Assembly (NCBI GenBank): GCA_030647905.1
Contig: JAUSJA010000017.1
Location: forward strand, 89,541-153,540
DNA from: Gemmatimonadaceae bacterium
Lineage (GTDB): Bacteria > Gemmatimonadota > Gemmatimonadetes > Gemmatimonadales > Gemmatimonadaceae
Reading direction: 5' to 3'
Length of the DNA: 64,000 nt
Position 1 is the stretch's first letter, and each line of letters starts with the position of its first letter. The position numbers were made by a program, and so were the translations under genes. Below are positions 37,520 through 45,376 of the stretch, in pieces. A model generated the notes under the pieces. That model saw only the letters and a list, made by a program, of their open reading frames with translations. It ran no database searches and was not told the DNA's origin.

Positions 37520-38807
37520 TGTTGCCGGACGCCCTTCGCTGATCCGCGCGATCGGCAGATGGGCGCTCACCGCAGTCGTCATCAACAGCGTGATCGGTAG
37601 CGGCGTTTTCGGGCTGCCCTCGTCTCTGGCGGGGTTCGCCGGAGAGTGGAGCCCTGTCACGGTACTGATAGCGGGCTGTGGCATCTTCGTGATCGTGCTC
37701 TGCTTCGCCGAGGTAGGCAGCAGGTTCGATGGCGCTGGAGGGCCGTATCTCTATACACGCGAAGCGTTCGGCCCCGCTCTGGGCTTCCAGATCGGATGGC
37801 TTCACATATGGACTCGACTGCTCGCATGCGCAGCCGCGCTCAATGTTCTCAGCTCGTATCTGGCGCCGCTCATCCCGTGGGCCGGAACCCCGGCTGGCCG
37901 GGCGTCGGTGATGATCTTCGCTATGACTCTCGTCACCGTGATCAACGTAATGGGTGTGCGCCAGGCCGCGTGGACCGTCAGCGCTTTCACCATCGCGAAG
38001 CTTCTCCCGCTTGCGCTGCTGATCGTGCTTGGAGTCTTTCAGATCGACCGCGACGTCATTGCGACTCAAACCGTCGCCGAGCCGAAGTGGACCGAAGCGG
38101 TGCTTCTGCTGGTGTTCGGGTATGGCGGATTCGAATCCGCCGTCGTTGCCGGGAGCGAATCACGTGATCCCAGACGCGACACTGCATTCGCGCTCATCAC
38201 CGCGATGCTGGCGATCACGTTGATCTATTGTCTTGTGCAGCTCGTGGTGGTCGGCGTGCTTCCCGACGCGGCTTCGAGCAAGGCCCCCGTTGCTGAGACT
38301 CTCGGTGTGCTTCTTGGTCCCGCCGGGCTGCTCCTCGGCAGCATCGCTGTCATCGTCTCCGTCTATGGATGGCTAACCGGGTTCTCGCTCATGGGGTCGA
38401 GAATCTTCTATTCGATGGCGGAGCAAAACGAGTTCCCGCGGGCACTGGGAAGCGTGCATCCCAGGCGGCGAACACCGCACGTGGCAATCATCATCAATTC
38501 TGCAATCGGGCTCGGCCTCGGTCTGGTGGGCAATTTCGGTCAGCTGGCGACGTTCAGCGCAATCGCCCGGCTCGGGATCTACATTACGACGTGTGCGGCG
38601 CTGATCGCGCTGCGAAAGAAATCCGGGGAGCCTGAAAGCTACCGCGCCCCGGGAGGAATCGCTCTCGCGGCAATCGGGATTGTGTTCTGTCTCTGGCTGT
38701 TGAGCACGCGGAGTCTCGCGCAGGCATGGTTCCTCCCTGTAATCGTTGCTGTGGGAGGATTGGTGTGGCTCGGGATGCGTGCGCGGCGGGCATCGGTAAG
38801 CGTGTGA
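37488..38807 (+). CDS. APC-superfamily amino acid permease
   Basis: 439 residues from ATG 37488 (an in-frame ATG at 37464 adds eight residues). Twelve probable transmembrane helices; TM1 is AVVINSVIGSGVFGLPSSLA with the GSGVFGLP substrate site; GYGGFESAVVAGSESRDPRR is the TM6/loop motif; FSLMGSRIFYSMAEQNEFPR matches the conserved loop. Substrate unknown. Its first residues MPGPTDDETVI and its whole 5' region are a near copy of those of the downstream ubiE/menG gene, so it seems to have gained its start from that gene. It is unlike the other permease at 19006 except for general family features. Confidence 0.85.
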   Translation: MPGPTDDETVIVAGRPSLIRAIGRWALTAVVINSVIGSGVFGLPSSLAGFAGEWSPVTVLIAGCGIFVIVLCFAEVGSRFDGAGGPYLYTREAFGPALGFQIGWLHIWTRLLACAAALNVLSSYLAPLIPWAGTPAGRASVMIFAMTLVTVINVMGVRQAAWTVSAFTIAKLLPLALLIVLGVFQIDRDVIATQTVAEPKWTEAVLLLVFGYGGFESAVVAGSESRDPRRDTAFALITAMLAITLIYCLVQLVVVGVLPDAASSKAPVAETLGVLLGPAGLLLGSIAVIVSVYGWLTGFSLMGSRIFYSMAEQNEFPRALGSVHPRRRTPHVAIIINSAIGLGLGLVGNFGQLATFSAIARLGIYITTCAALIALRKKSGEPESYRAPGGIALAAIGIVFCLWLLSTRSLAQAWFLPVIVAVGGLVWLGMRARRASVSV

Positions 38808-38817
38808 CGACTGCGGG

Positions 38818-38897
38818 GACAAAGTTGGCTTGCCCGGTGGCATGCGCGCCGTCAACTTTCGCGCGATGCCAGGACCAACGGACGACGAGACCGCGAT
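38818..38897 (+). repeat. ~80-bp direct repeat, copy B (5' region of ubiE/menG)
   Basis: Second copy of the element at 37439-37519. This copy also contains an inverted pair AAAGTTG (38821-38827) and CAACTTT (38853-38859) that could be an operator; in copy A the left arm is altered. Confidence 0.9.
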
Positions 38898-39612
38898 CCG
38901 CGCGGCTGAAGGCGGGGCGGAGAAGAGCGGTTACGTTCGCGAGATCTTCTCGGAGATCGCTCCGCGCTACGATCTTCTCAATCATCTCCTCAGTCTCAAC
39001 ATAGACCGCGTCTGGCGCCGGAAGGCGATCGCCGAGCTGAACATCGGGCGACGGCCGGCGGGGCATTACCTCGATCTCTGCGCCGGCACTCTGGACATCA
39101 GCGTGGCGCTTGCGGCAACGAAAGGATTCGCCGGGTCAGTGATCGGTGCCGATTTTGCGGAGCCGATGCTTAGAGCGGGACGCCGAAAGATCGGCGCGGC
39201 GAAAATCGCGCCGGTCACGGCCGACGCGCTGCTGCTGCCGCTGCCCGATGCCTGCATGGCCGGCGCGATCGTCGCGTTCGGAATCAGGAATGTCGCCGAT
39301 CCCGATGCCTGCCTGCGGGAAGTGCACCGCGTGCTCGAGCCCGGCGCGAAGTTCGTCATCCTCGAGTTCTCCACGCCGCGATCGCCGCTCATCAACGCCG
39401 CGTACCAACTCTACTTCAATACTCTTCTTCCGGCGATCGGCGGATTGATCAGCGGGCATCGCACCGCCTACCGTTACCTGCCGCGGTCGGTCGCGAATTT
39501 CCCCGTTCAGGAAGAGCTCGCGCGGCGGATGACCGACGCGGGGTTCAGGAACGTGTGGTGGCGCTCGCTGACGCTCGGCATAGCGGCCATTCATTCCGGC
39601 GAGCGTAACTGA
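38866..39612 (+). CDS. ubiE: Demethylmenaquinone / ubiquinone C-methyltransferase
   Basis: 248 residues from ATG 38866 (in-frame ATG at 38842 possible). Seen: EIAPRYDLLNHLLSLNIDRV, HYLDLCAGTLDISVALAATK (SAM motif I), GADFAEPMLRAGRRKI (motif II), IVAFGIRNVADPDACLREVH (motif III; the UbiE signature FGIRN) and KFVILEFSTPRSPLINAAYQ, RYLPRSVANFP. Adds the C-methyl group to the quinone ring; in Gemmatimonadota the quinone is menaquinone, so menG is the apt name (inference). The first ~20 residues are unconserved and lie in the duplicated segment. Convergent with hemY. Confidence 0.93.
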   Translation: MPGPTDDETAIRAAEGGAEKSGYVREIFSEIAPRYDLLNHLLSLNIDRVWRRKAIAELNIGRRPAGHYLDLCAGTLDISVALAATKGFAGSVIGADFAEPMLRAGRRKIGAAKIAPVTADALLLPLPDACMAGAIVAFGIRNVADPDACLREVHRVLEPGAKFVILEFSTPRSPLINAAYQLYFNTLLPAIGGLISGHRTAYRYLPRSVANFPVQEELARRMTDAGFRNVWWRSLTLGIAAIHSGERN

Positions 39613-39652
39613 CGCCGTCAATGCAGCCGGGCGACTCGGCGCCGCGAATGCG

Positions 39653-41032
39653 TCAGGGGATCGCGTCAGCGCCCAGCTGCTGCACCGCCGCGTCGCCGAC
39701 GTGCACGCCGTCGCTGGCAGCGTCCGCGAAGGCGACGCCACGCAGTCCGTTACCCGTCATGCTCAGCCCGGGCAGCGCCTCGATCGCATCGGCGATGCGC
39801 GCCACGCGCGCGGAGTGTCCCATCTCATACTGCGGGATCGCGCGCGGCACGCGCACGACGTGCTCGAACACCGGCGCGTCCGTCATGCCGTAGAGCCTCG
39901 CGATCTCCGCGCGCGCGAGGGCGGCGAGTTCGGCCTCTGACAGCGCGCCGGCCTCCGGATCCACCGCCCCGCCGAACATCGCGCGCACCAGCACGTGCCC
40001 AGCCGGGCCGCGTCCGTGATAGAGATGCGTCTCCCAGAGATTGCCCAGCATCCGAAACCCTTCGCCGCGAGCGATCAGCACACCGAAGCCGATGGGAACC
40101 CTGGCCGCCGCCGCCGGCCCGAACCCGAGCGCGACCACGGCAACGGGCGGGCACGAAATCGCCGTCAGTTCCGCCGCCAGCGGCGCGTCGTGCGGCTGCA
40201 TCAGCGGCGCCATCGCCCACGGCTCGCCGGCGAGGATGACTGCATCCGCCGGGATCACCTCCGCATCTCCATCCACCGCGACGCTCCACCCGTCGTTCGT
40301 GCGACGCAGCGCCCGCACTTCCGCGCCGCACCGGACGGCGAATCCGCCGCGCTCGGCGAGCGCACGCGGCAACTGTTGCATGCCGCACCGGAATGAGGTG
40401 AGCGCGCCCGAACTCGCCCAAGCGCGCCGTGCGATCATCCCGCGAATCAACGATCCGTGCTCCCGTTCGAGCGCCGCCATCCGCGGAAAGGCCGCCCCCA
40501 GCGAGAGACGCCGCGCGTCGCCCGCGAAGATGCCGAGCGCCATCGGCAGGATCATCCGGTCGGCGACCTCGGCGCCGAGACGCCGCGCCGCGAAGGTCCA
40601 CACGGACTCGTCGGCGGAGTCGCGCCGCGCCGCGATGAAGGGCTCCGCCAACATGCGCGCGACGCCGCGCGGCCCGAGGATCCCTTCGCGCAGGAGGCCG
40701 ACGGGGTTCGGAACGATCCGCCGCATGCGCCCGGCGCGAAAGAGAAAACGCCGGGCCGACGCCCGGTTCGCCGGCGCCCGCTCGTTCGCGAGGCCGATCC
40801 CGTCGATGAGGCGCTCCATCTCGGGACGTCCGCCCAGAAAGCCGGACGGGCCTCCCTCCACGAGCCAACCGTCGCGCACGATGCTGCTCGCCTTGCCGCC
40901 GACGGCGCCGCCGCGCTCGAGCACAAGCACCTCGAGGCCGCCTTCCACGCGCGGGGCCGCCTGGCGCGCGGCCCATGCCGCCGCAAGTCCGGAGATCCCG
41001 CCGCCGACCACGACGAGGCGCCGCACAGTCAC
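39653..41032 (-). CDS. hemY: Protoporphyrinogen oxidase (HemG/HemY type, FAD)
   Basis: 459 residues, GTG 41032 overlapping the hemN stop (GTGA). FAD dinucleotide fold at the start: RLVVVGGGISGLAAAWAARQ, LEVLVLERGGAVGGKASSIV, WLVEGGPSGFLG. Further PPO features: WTFAARRLGAEVADRMILPM, GIFAGDARRLSLGAAFPRMA, and the C-terminal FAD motif PGLSMTGNGLRGVAFADAAS. Oxidises protoporphyrinogen IX to protoporphyrin IX. Last gene of the haem operon. Base use includes GTCGAT, rare outside this cluster. Confidence 0.92.
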   Translation of the reverse strand: MTVRRLVVVGGGISGLAAAWAARQAAPRVEGGLEVLVLERGGAVGGKASSIVRDGWLVEGGPSGFLGGRPEMERLIDGIGLANERAPANRASARRFLFRAGRMRRIVPNPVGLLREGILGPRGVARMLAEPFIAARRDSADESVWTFAARRLGAEVADRMILPMALGIFAGDARRLSLGAAFPRMAALEREHGSLIRGMIARRAWASSGALTSFRCGMQQLPRALAERGGFAVRCGAEVRALRRTNDGWSVAVDGDAEVIPADAVILAGEPWAMAPLMQPHDAPLAAELTAISCPPVAVVALGFGPAAAARVPIGFGVLIARGEGFRMLGNLWETHLYHGRGPAGHVLVRAMFGGAVDPEAGALSEAELAALARAEIARLYGMTDAPVFEHVVRVPRAIPQYEMGHSARVARIADAIEALPGLSMTGNGLRGVAFADAASDGVHVGDAAVQQLGADAIP

Positions 41033-42462
41033 ACCGTGCGGCTGAACACGGGCCGCGACTCGGCGTCGTGCTTTTCGCGCTGGTACCGGTCGAAGCACAT
41101 CGCGAGGTTGCGCACGAACAGTTCGCCCACCGGCGTCGCCTCGATACGGCCGTCGCCGATCTTCACGAGTCCTTCGCGCTCGGAGGCGGCCAGCAGCGTG
41201 AGGTCGTCCGCGAAGTACGTCCCGAAGTCGAGGCCGAAGCGCCGCGAGATGTCGGCCGTATCGACACAAAAGTTGCACATCAGTTCGTGAATCACCGTCC
41301 GCCGGACCTCGTCGTCGGCCGTGCGCGCCACGCCGCGCGTCACTGGAAGCTGGCCCGCGCGGATGCGTTCCTCGTACGTCGACAGCTTCTTCTCGTTCTG
41401 CACGTAGGCGCCCCGCACGTCGCCGATCGCCGAGATGCCGATCCCGAGCACGTCGTCGCCTGGAATGACGGTGTATCCCTGGAAATTCCGCCGCAGCCGT
41501 CCTTCGTGCTTCGCCCGCGCGAGCTCGTCGTCGGGCCGGGCGAAGTGGTCCATCCCGATCGGCTCGTACCCGGCGCGGAGGAACCGCTCACGCGCGATGG
41601 CGAACAGCGCGAGCTTCGTGCGCGCATCCGGGAGCTGGTCTTCCTCGATCTTCTTCTGGTGCCCGCGCACCCACGGAACGAACGCGAACGAGTAGACGGC
41701 GGCGCGGTCGATGCCGAGGCCGACCACCGAGTCCACCGTGCGCTCGAAGCTCTCCGGCGTCTGCAGCGGCAGCCCGTAGATGAGGTCCACGTTGATGCCG
41801 CGAAAGCCGCGACTGCGGGCGTGTTCGACCAGCGCGGCTGTCTGCTCGAGCGACTGCACGCGGTTGATCGACTCCTGTACTTCCGGCGTCAGATCCTGCA
41901 CGCCGAAGGAGATCCGGTTGAACCCCAGCTCCGCCAGCGCGTCGATGTGGGCGGTGGTGGTCACGCGCGGATCGGCTTCCAGGGCGAGCTCCGCGCCAGC
42001 CGCAAGGCGGAAGTGCCGCAACGTATGGCCGAGCAGGTCGGTGAGCTGCGCGGGCGAGAAATACGTCGGCGTTCCTCCGCCCAGGTGGAGCTGCGCGAAC
42101 CGGCGCCGGTTGGGGAGCCGCTCCGCGAGCAGTTCGACCTCGCGCTTGACCAGTTCCAGGTAGGGCTCGGCCGCCTTCCGGTGCCTGGTGACGATCACGT
42201 GGCAGCCGCAGAAGAGGCACCGCTCCTCGCAGAACGGCAGGTGCATGTACAGCGAGAGCGGCGCATCACCGAGCTGGTCCGCCGCGGCCAAGCGGGTGAG
42301 GTAGTCGTCGGTGCCGATACCCTCGTGGAACTCGATCGCAGTCGGGTAGCTGGTATACCGCGGACCCGGACGATCGTGGCGCGCCAGCAGGTCCGCCGTC
42401 ACCTGGCGAGCGACCGGGCGGGCATTCGCGCCCGAATCGAGGACGGAATCCGGGATGCTCAT
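41029..42462 (-). CDS. hemN: Oxygen-independent coproporphyrinogen III oxidase
   Basis: 477 residues, ATG 42462 overlapping the hemE stop (ATGA). Radical-SAM enzyme: the cluster motif CEERCLFCGC (CxxxCxxCxC, true HemN type), HLGGGTPTYFSPAQLTDLLG, ALEADPRVTTTAHIDALAEL, NRISFGVQDLTPEVQESINR, NVDLIYGLPLQTPESFERTV, and the HemN C-terminal domain (RRNFQGYTVIPGDDVLGIGI, CNFCVDTADISRRFGLDFGT). Decarboxylates coproporphyrinogen III without oxygen. Followed by an oxygen-dependent type PPO, so the pathway mixes both modes. Confidence 0.95.
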   Translation of the reverse strand: MSIPDSVLDSGANARPVARQVTADLLARHDRPGPRYTSYPTAIEFHEGIGTDDYLTRLAAADQLGDAPLSLYMHLPFCEERCLFCGCHVIVTRHRKAAEPYLELVKREVELLAERLPNRRRFAQLHLGGGTPTYFSPAQLTDLLGHTLRHFRLAAGAELALEADPRVTTTAHIDALAELGFNRISFGVQDLTPEVQESINRVQSLEQTAALVEHARSRGFRGINVDLIYGLPLQTPESFERTVDSVVGLGIDRAAVYSFAFVPWVRGHQKKIEEDQLPDARTKLALFAIARERFLRAGYEPIGMDHFARPDDELARAKHEGRLRRNFQGYTVIPGDDVLGIGISAIGDVRGAYVQNEKKLSTYEERIRAGQLPVTRGVARTADDEVRRTVIHELMCNFCVDTADISRRFGLDFGTYFADDLTLLAASEREGLVKIGDGRIEATPVGELFVRNLAMCFDRYQREKHDAESRPVFSRTV

Positions 42463-43478
42463 GAAGCCCTCTCTTCGTGCACGGCCGCGATGAGGGCGTG
42501 CACGCTGTCGATGGGAGTCTCCGGCATGATGCCGTGACCCAGATTCACAATGTGCCCGCGCGACGGCATGCGGGCGAGCAGCGCGCGCACGGCGAGGCGC
42601 GTGGGCTCGGGACCGGCGAGCAGCACCGCGGGATCCAGGTTGCCCTGCAGCGCCTTCGCCGCCGGCACGCGAGCCCGAAGGGCGGCGAGGTCCTCTCGCC
42701 AGTCCACCGCGAGCGCCTCGGAGGAGAGCGCCGCATACGCGTCCACCAGGTGCGACGCATCCTGTACGAACATGATCCGTGGCACGCCAAGCGACCGCGT
42801 CGCCTCGAAGAAGCGCACGAGATGGGGCCGCACCAGCCGCGTCCAGTCGGCGAGCGACAGCACGCCACCCCAGGTGTCGAAGAGTTGCACCGCGTCGGCG
42901 CCCGCCTCGACCTGCGCCGTGACGTACTGCACAGCCAGCGCGGTGAGCTTCTCGAGCAGCGCCGAGAGGAGCCCTTCGTCGCGCGCCGCGAGCGCGCGGA
43001 GCGCGGGGAACCCGGGGCTTCCCCGTCCCTGAACGAGGTATGCCGCGAGCGACCACGGTGCACCCGCGAAACCCAGCAGCGCGGCCCGGCCGCCCAGTTC
43101 TCGCTTGACGAGCCCAAGCGCCTCGATCACTTCTGGCGCGATCGTCCCCGGCGCGGGATCGGCGAGCGCGTCGACATCGGCGGCGGTGCGCACAGGCTTC
43201 GCCAGCACCGGGCCGGGATCGAATCGCACGGACAGGCCGAGCGCGCCGATGGGACTCATCAGGTCGGCGAAGATGATCGCCCCGTCGAGCGGAAAGCGTG
43301 CCAGCGGCTGCATCGTCACTTCGGCCGCCAGCGTTGCGCTCCCCGAAAGCTCTTCGAAGCTGTGGCGCGCGCGGAGCGCCCGGTACTCGGGCAGGTAGCG
43401 GCCAGCCTGGCGCATCACCCACACCGGTCGCCGATCCGTCGGTTCACCCCGCAACGCACGCATCAGCCGGTCGTTCAT
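42459..43478 (-). CDS. hemE: Uroporphyrinogen decarboxylase
   Basis: 339 residues, ATG 43478 overlapping the stop of the response regulator (ATGA). Seen: the substrate-binding N-terminus RRPVWVMRQAGRYLPEYRAL, MQPLARFPLDGAIIFADLMS, LGFAGAPWSLAAYLVQGRGS, QVEAGADAVQLFDTWGGVLS, ALQGNLDPAVLLAG and GHIVNLGHGIMPETPIDSVH. Removes four carboxyl groups to give coproporphyrinogen III. Placed directly after the two-component genes, with translational coupling. Confidence 0.96.
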   Translation of the reverse strand: MNDRLMRALRGEPTDRRPVWVMRQAGRYLPEYRALRARHSFEELSGSATLAAEVTMQPLARFPLDGAIIFADLMSPIGALGLSVRFDPGPVLAKPVRTAADVDALADPAPGTIAPEVIEALGLVKRELGGRAALLGFAGAPWSLAAYLVQGRGSPGFPALRALAARDEGLLSALLEKLTALAVQYVTAQVEAGADAVQLFDTWGGVLSLADWTRLVRPHLVRFFEATRSLGVPRIMFVQDASHLVDAYAALSSEALAVDWREDLAALRARVPAAKALQGNLDPAVLLAGPEPTRLAVRALLARMPSRGHIVNLGHGIMPETPIDSVHALIAAVHEERAS

Positions 43479-44200
43479 GATCCGCTCTCCTCGCCCGCGG
43501 AGACGAACCGGTAGCCGACGCCGCGCACCGTGTGAAAGAAGCGCGGCCGCTCGGGGTCGGGCTCGAAGCGCTTGCGCAGGCGCGCGATGAAGTTGTCGAT
43601 CGTGCGCGACGAAGGCAGCACGTCGTCGCCCCAGACCTTCTCGAGGATCTCGTCGCGCCACACCACGTCGCCTTCGCGCTCGACCAGCACTTTCAGGATC
43701 ATCGCTTCCTTTTGGGTCAGGATCTGGTCGCCGCCATCAAACGAGCGGCCGCGGAAACTCCGGAAGTCGAACTCGTTGCCGCCGAAGCGCGCGACGGGCT
43801 CGAGCGCCGTCATCGCGTCGTAGCGCGAGCGCCGGCGCAGGATCGCCGCGACACGGAGCAATAGCTCGCGAAGCTGGAACGGCTTCGGGAGGTAGTCATC
43901 GCCACCCACTTCGAGGCCGCGAATGCGATCGCCGCCTCCACCCTTCGCCGTCAGGAACAGGACGGGCGTGTCGCGTCCCTCGAGCCGCGCCGTCTGGCAG
44001 ACGGTGAAGCCGTCCATTCCTGGAAGCATCACGTCGAGGATCACGAGGCCGTACTCCTGGCGCCGGATCTTGTCGAGCGCCATGAGACCGTCGCCAACGA
44101 CATCCACCGCGTAGCCCTCCGCCTCGAGGTTCTCGCGAATGCCGCGGGCGAGGTTGACCTCGTCCTCCACCAGCAGGACGCGCGCCGTGGGGTTGCTCAT
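43475..44200 (-). CDS. OmpR/PhoB-family response regulator within the haem operon
   Basis: 241 residues. Receiver domain: RVLLVEDEVNLARGIRENLE, LVILDVMLPGMDGF (phospho-acceptor Asp near 54), PVLFLTAKGGGGDRIRGLEV (switch Thr and Lys), GGDDYLPKPFQLRELLLRV. C-terminal winged helix: ILTQKEAMILKVLVEREGDV, WRDEILEKVWGDDVLPSSRT, IDNFIARLRKRFEPDPERPR, FFHTVRGVGYRF. Overlaps the histidine kinase stop at one end (ATGA) and hemE at the other. Likely controls the haem genes in response to the kinase signal (inference). Confidence 0.92.
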   Translation of the reverse strand: MSNPTARVLLVEDEVNLARGIRENLEAEGYAVDVVGDGLMALDKIRRQEYGLVILDVMLPGMDGFTVCQTARLEGRDTPVLFLTAKGGGGDRIRGLEVGGDDYLPKPFQLRELLLRVAAILRRRSRYDAMTALEPVARFGGNEFDFRSFRGRSFDGGDQILTQKEAMILKVLVEREGDVVWRDEILEKVWGDDVLPSSRTIDNFIARLRKRFEPDPERPRFFHTVRGVGYRFVSAGEESGS

Positions 44201-45300
44201 GATGCGTGCTCCGTGGCCGAAGGCCAGCTCACAGTGAAACAGGCGCCGCGTCCCGGACCGGCGCTCTCACCGGTCACGCGGCCTCCGTCGAGACCGACGC
44301 AGCGCCAGACCAGGTACAGGCCGAGGCCGGTCCCGCCCGCCCGAGCGGAGCTGCCACCGTCCACGCGATAGAATTTCTCGAACAGGTGCGCCGTTTCGTG
44401 CGGCGGAAATCCGACGCCGTCGTCGCGGACTTCGAGCTGCACCCAGCCGTCCGCGCGGAACCCCCGCACGGTGACATGCCGGCCTCCGCTTGCCGCACGG
44501 ATGCCGTTGTGGAGGAGGTTCCGCAGAACCGTCCGCACACCCTCGGGATCGGCCCAGATGACGAGAGACTCCGCGACATCGGTGTTCAGCGCCACCTCGT
44601 GTTCCGCCGCGTGCTCGCGCAACTCGTCGACGATGGACGACACCGCCCCGGCGAGCGCGACGCGTTCCGGCGCCGCGCGCGTCTCGGCGGCCGACAGCCG
44701 CGACGTGTCGAGGATGTTCCCGATCATCCGCTGCAGGCGGCCAAGGTCGGCGAGCAGTCGCTGCACCAGTTCCGCCCGCCGCTCCGCCGGGGGATCGCGC
44801 ATCGCCAGCGTCTCCACCGAGAGGCGCAGGCTCGCCAGCGGGCTCTTGAGCTCGTGCGACACCGCGGCCAGGAAGTTCTCCTGACGCTGCCCGAGTTCCG
44901 CCTCCTCGCGCACCGCGCGGTACACCACCGCCATCGCCGCGAGCAGCACCGCGAGGAAGAAGGCCCCTTCCCACGCATAGCGATTGAGCCGATGGAATCG
45001 CGACGATTCCAGCTCGGCGAGGACACGCGGCGCGACCTGTACGGTCGACGAGTCCGCCGACAGCGCGATCTCGGGATAGATGAGCGCCACTTGACGCCAC
45101 GCGGCACCGGTACGCAGCAGGGCGCGAGCCGACTCCGCCTCCGCCTCGTACGCATCCCGCAGCTGCGCCTGCACGCGCGCGGTGTAGCGAACCTCGTCGG
45201 CTATCCAGTACGCGAGTTGCGCGCTGCACACGGCGAGCAGCACGATGAACCCCATCTGCAGCGGGCGCGTGGAATGCCAGGGGCGGCGAAAGCGCCTCAC
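44197..45300 (-). CDS. Sensor histidine kinase within the haem operon
   Basis: 367 residues from GTG 45300 (start uncertain; ATG at about 45246 is an alternative). Two transmembrane helices (~16-36 QMGFIVLLAVCSAQLAYWIA and ~115-135 FFLAVLLAAMAVVYRAV) bracket an extracytoplasmic sensor of ~75 residues without recognised domain. Then HisKA with FLAAVSHELKSPLASLRLSV (phospho-His), and HATPase: VRTVLRNLLHNGIRAASGGR (N box), VRDDGVGFPP (G1), ARAGGTGLGLYLVWRCVGLD (G2). Lies between hemA (76 bases upstream) and its regulator. Confidence 0.9.
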   Translation of the reverse strand: MRRFRRPWHSTRPLQMGFIVLLAVCSAQLAYWIADEVRYTARVQAQLRDAYEAEAESARALLRTGAAWRQVALIYPEIALSADSSTVQVAPRVLAELESSRFHRLNRYAWEGAFFLAVLLAAMAVVYRAVREEAELGQRQENFLAAVSHELKSPLASLRLSVETLAMRDPPAERRAELVQRLLADLGRLQRMIGNILDTSRLSAAETRAAPERVALAGAVSSIVDELREHAAEHEVALNTDVAESLVIWADPEGVRTVLRNLLHNGIRAASGGRHVTVRGFRADGWVQLEVRDDGVGFPPHETAHLFEKFYRVDGGSSARAGGTGLGLYLVWRCVGLDGGRVTGESAGPGRGACFTVSWPSATEHAS

Positions 45301-45376
45301 GCGTGGCCCGCCGGGCGGGCGACGTCCGCCGCCTGCGCGCGTGCGAGCGCTGATCCGCGGATGCCGATGCGCACTC

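Noticed and set aside
37439..38897. Permease and flanking repeats as an insertion sequence or transposon
   Set aside because: No transposase and no terminal inverted repeats; the repeat contains the ubiE start, which fits a segmental duplication better.
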